NCBI RefSeq assembly: GCF_003710905.1
Contig: NZ_RHHV01000008.1
Span: 124,001-188,000 of the forward strand
Length of the DNA stretch: 64,000 nucleotides
Reading direction: 5' to 3'
Source: Brevibacillus parabrevis
GTDB taxonomy: Bacteria; Bacillota; Bacilli; Brevibacillales; Brevibacillaceae
Of this stretch, positions 61,974 through 64,000 are shown piece after piece (positions within the stretch are counted from its first letter, which is position 1; each line of letters opens with the position of its first letter). The notes below the pieces were generated by a model. The model was not told the DNA's origin and searched no databases. It saw nothing but the letters and a program-made list of their open reading frames with translations. The translations under genes and the position numbers were made by a program.

Positions 61974-62411
61974 ATGATTACACAATGGAGTTACATACTC
62001 AATTTTTTGGCCTATTTGGCCGTGACTATTCCGATATTGGCAGTCGGCATTTTCGTTTTTACGTTTACGACTCCGTATAAGGAATTTGCGTTGATCAAAG
62101 ACGGGGCACAGACAGACGACCCGAAAAAAATGGCGGCGGCGAAAGCAGCGGCACACGATTTGGGCGGAAAAATTATCGGTCTGGCGATCGTGCTTGCATC
62201 CGCTGTCTATCACTCCGTCAACCTGTTGGATCTGGTCGTGTGGGGATTGGTTGGCATGGTGTTTCAAGTCGTTATTTTTTATTTGTTCGAGTGGATCACG
62301 CCGTTCAAAGTGGTGTCGGAAATCCCGAACGGCAACGTTTCTGTCGGCATTTTCGCCTCCCGGCTGAGCATTGCGGCAGGCTTGCTGATGGCGGCTCTCA
62401 TCAGCTACTAA
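61974..62411 (+). CDS. DUF350 membrane protein (YjfL-like)
   Basis: 145 residues, four membrane helices (about 7-30, 62-80, 85-105, 120-140) in the DUF350 two-plus-two pattern, with NGNVSVGIFASRLSIAAGLL near the end. DUF350 proteins recur beside GspS-like ligases, PspA and lipoproteins in many bacteria. Function unknown. 21 bp after the ligase gene and 40 bp before the channel gene. Confidence 0.82.
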   Translation: MITQWSYILNFLAYLAVTIPILAVGIFVFTFTTPYKEFALIKDGAQTDDPKKMAAAKAAAHDLGGKIIGLAIVLASAVYHSVNLLDLVVWGLVGMVFQVVIFYLFEWITPFKVVSEIPNGNVSVGIFASRLSIAAGLLMAALISY

Positions 62412-62451
62412 GATATAGAAAAGCGGGATCGGTCCTCGGGAGGAGTCCTTC

Positions 62452-63222
62452 GTGTTTTGGCGCGTCATGTATGAGATATTCGTCATCATGCTAGTAATTA
62501 CGTATGCAATTTTGCTTTTTGCTGATTTCTCGAACCACCCGCTGCTGACAGACGAATTGATGCATTGGGTCGACAACGGGCTTATCGTCATGCTCATCGC
62601 AGAATATATGGTTCGCTTGTGGAAGGCAAAAAACAAGCGGCAGTTTGTCATCTCCAACTGGTTCGATCTGGTGGCGATGATTCCCTTGGACCAGTATTTG
62701 TATTTGGCCCGGTTCATGCGTGTCCTGCGTTTGGTGCGCATTGTGCGGGCTTCTCCGTTTTTGCTTGGCGTCATCCGCTCCGGCCCTATGCGGCAAGTTC
62801 TCGGGGTCGTTACGATTATCATGCTCTGGAGCTCGACAGCGATTTATTTGCTGGAATACGGCGTGAACGAAAATATCAAGAGCTTCACCGATGCGCTTTG
62901 GTGGTCGATCGTGACGACGACGACGGTAGGGTACGGGGATATTTCCCCTGTGACGTCAGGCGGGCGGATCATGGCGACGATTTTGATGGTGACAGGGATT
63001 GGCATGATCGGTGCGCTGACAGCCAACTTTGCGACCCATTGGACGGAGACGCACGATGCCAAAAGCGACTCCGAAACCGACCGACTGACAGAAGAAATCC
63101 GGAAGCAGACGATTTCCTACATCCAGCAAATCGAGAGCTTGCGGGAAGAAGAGTACGAGACGTTAAAAGAAAGTCTGGACTTATTGTATCGTCGAACGAG
63201 AAAGAAACACGAAGAAGAGTGA
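62452..63222 (+). CDS. Voltage-sensor-type potassium channel
   Basis: 256 residues, six-helix architecture. S1 is near 8-24; S4-like segment RFMRVLRLVRIVRA at 87-100 with Arg every third position; pore helix and filter TTTVGYGD with TVGYGD at 158-163; S6 GGRIMATILMVTGIGMIGALT. A cytoplasmic coiled coil (about 200-256) should help tetramerise. It conducts K+ across the membrane. GTG start with GGAGGAG 6 nt upstream. Last gene of the amidoligase cluster. Confidence 0.92.
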   Translation: MFWRVMYEIFVIMLVITYAILLFADFSNHPLLTDELMHWVDNGLIVMLIAEYMVRLWKAKNKRQFVISNWFDLVAMIPLDQYLYLARFMRVLRLVRIVRASPFLLGVIRSGPMRQVLGVVTIIMLWSSTAIYLLEYGVNENIKSFTDALWWSIVTTTTVGYGDISPVTSGGRIMATILMVTGIGMIGALTANFATHWTETHDAKSDSETDRLTEEIRKQTISYIQQIESLREEEYETLKESLDLLYRRTRKKHEEE

Positions 63223-63249
63223 GCTGTCGGTGCGCCGGCAGCTTTTTTT
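63222..63249 (+). terminator. Intrinsic terminator of amidoligase/channel cluster
   Basis: AGCTGTCGG-tgcg-CCGGCAGCT followed by TTTTTT; it overlaps the channel gene's stop codon. Confidence 0.85.
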
Positions 63250-63324
63250 CATGACTTTTCGGGGGAAAATACAGAAAAGAAGCTATTTTCGTGAAGATTA
63301 TACCGAAGAAATACGAATTGATTG

Positions 63325-63378
63325 TTGACGCGGAAAAGCAACCCATTTATAATTCCGAGTAAACACATATGATTTACT
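63325..63378 (+). promoter_or_regulatory. Strong promoter and inverted repeat before the chelatase gene
   Basis: TTGACG (63325-63330), 17 nt, TATAAT (63348-63353), followed by AGTAAA (63358-63363), 9 nt, TTTACT (63373-63378), an inverted repeat at the start-site region that is likely a repressor operator. The regulator is unknown. Confidence 0.7.
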
Positions 63379-63406
63379 AAATAAGTTTGGATGAGGGGTA
63401 TATCCG

Positions 63407-64000
63407 ATGGCAAAAACTGCGGCTTTGGTAATCGCTCACGGTTCTCCCGATCCCGACTGGCTGAATCTGGTTGAATCAGCAGTCAGGCAGTGCCAGAGCG
63501 AGCTGCCGACCCGGGTCGCCTATCTGGGGGGAGTAGAAGGGCGCAGCATCAGCGACGAGTGGAAGCGTCTGGAGGCATCCGGAGCGAAGCGGATTGTCGT
63601 GGTTCCTCTGTTTGCCTCGGCGGGCAGCAATCATGTGACAGAGATACGGGCGATGCTGGGGCTTACGCCTTGGCCCACCTGGGAGACGGAGCAGGTGCGC
63701 ATTCCTGTTCGGGCGAGGATTTTATGGTGTCCGCCGTTGGAAGATCATTCGCTGGTGGAGCAGATCGTCGGACAGCGCGCCATGGAGCTGGCAAAAGATC
63801 CTCGCAAGGAAGCGTTGTTGCTCGTCGGTCACGGCAGCGACTGGCCGGGATGCCAGGAGCGGTGGGAAAAGCTGCTGCGCCGCATGACGTTTCGCCTGCA
63901 AAACCGCTATGCCTTTGCTGCAGCCGGATATGCGACGCTTCGGCCAGACACGCTGCGGGAACAAGTCGTGGCGCTCTCGGAAAAAGGGGAGGTCATCGTG
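63407..64000 (+). CDS. CbiX/SirB-type sirohydrochlorin chelatase, 5' part (3' end outside window)
   Basis: 198 codons are present and the frame runs off the window. IAHGSPDPDW at the start and LLVGHGSDWPG near 140 are the two repeats with the metal-binding histidine motif (HGS) of CbiX/SirB chelatases; VVPLFASAGSNHVTEI near 65-80 is the second conserved block. It inserts Co2+ or Fe2+ into sirohydrochlorin for cobalamin or sirohaem. GAGGGG lies 9 nt before the ATG. Chelatase genes of this kind often lead sulphate/nitrite assimilation operons; that cannot be checked here. Confidence 0.83.
   Translation, partial: MAKTAALVIAHGSPDPDWLNLVESAVRQCQSELPTRVAYLGGVEGRSISDEWKRLEASGAKRIVVVPLFASAGSNHVTEIRAMLGLTPWPTWETEQVRIPVRARILWCPPLEDHSLVEQIVGQRAMELAKDPRKEALLLVGHGSDWPGCQERWEKLLRRMTFRLQNRYAFAAAGYATLRPDTLREQVVALSEKGEVIV

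Noticed and set aside
1-64000. tRNA, rRNA, IS elements, prophage or integrase attachment sites
   Set aside because: No cloverleaf with GGTTCRA-type T-arm, no transposase or integrase motif and no terminal inverted repeats were recognised by eye.

Overview
The window is chromosomal DNA of a moderately GC-rich, spore-forming Bacillota. Gene content and style point to the Paenibacillaceae, most likely Brevibacillus. Support comes from strong Shine-Dalgarno sequences with frequent GTG/TTG starts, an S-layer-homology protein, a YjcZ-like sporulation micro-protein, YpoC next to a class A PBP, a CitST/CitM-type citrate locus with CcpA boxes, and lipoprotein-anchored binding proteins. The genus is an inference; no rRNA or tRNA gene was seen. 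Coding density is high and genes lie on both strands. I saw no insertion sequence, prophage or CRISPR array.

Layout. 1-3.6 kb: 3' part of a CstA-type transporter with its YbdD-like partner, an inositol-monophosphatase-family enzyme and a GH15-like glycosidase. 3.6-7.3 kb: an SLH protein and an EamA exporter divergent from a MocR regulator. 7.36-8.1 kb: a degenerate tandem array built from copies of the 3' end of the adjacent LysR gene. 8-15.4 kb: LysR/SagB-like nitroreductase divergon, an AT-rich SUKH protein, a nitroreductase behind a Fur-box-like site, a PLP decarboxylase divergent from a second MocR regulator, a SnoaL-like protein and a YjcZ-like micro-protein. 15.4-18.7 kb: amino-acid ABC importer with two paralogous binding lipoproteins (cystine-type by resemblance). 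18.9-25 kb: a hypothetical protein, an AEC carrier, a PrcB-domain protein, an ABC-F ATPase behind a structured leader, and an MFS exporter whose 3' end is also echoed downstream. 25-38.7 kb: small housekeeping genes, transketolase, PBP1A-ypoC, an L,D-transpeptidase, an AAA ATPase, and an ECF sigma/anti-sigma pair followed by an ABC exporter. 39-43 kb: citrate symporter with tandem cre sites and a CitST-type two-component system. 43-46 kb: GGDEF protein, TrmB, NlpC/P60 hydrolase.

46.6-55.8 kb holds the most interesting block: a six-gene co-directional cluster with two tandem double-NodB lipoproteins, a UDP-N-acetylhexosamine-type dehydrogenase, a membrane GT2 synthase with an N-terminal PilZ domain, a PgaB/IcaB-like protein lacking the usual deacetylase residues, and a GH18-like lipoprotein. 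Together they look like a c-di-GMP-controlled, synthase-dependent system for an amino-uronic-acid exopolysaccharide; a diguanylate cyclase gene lies about 2 kb upstream.

55.9-64 kb: ilvD, a hotdog thioesterase, a second IMPase-family enzyme, then a five-gene cluster (hypothetical protein, Asp/Cys/Ser/Gly-rich lipoprotein ending in glycine, glutathionylspermidine-synthetase-like ATP-grasp ligase, DUF350 membrane protein, voltage-sensor-type K+ channel). The window ends inside a CbiX-type chelatase gene.
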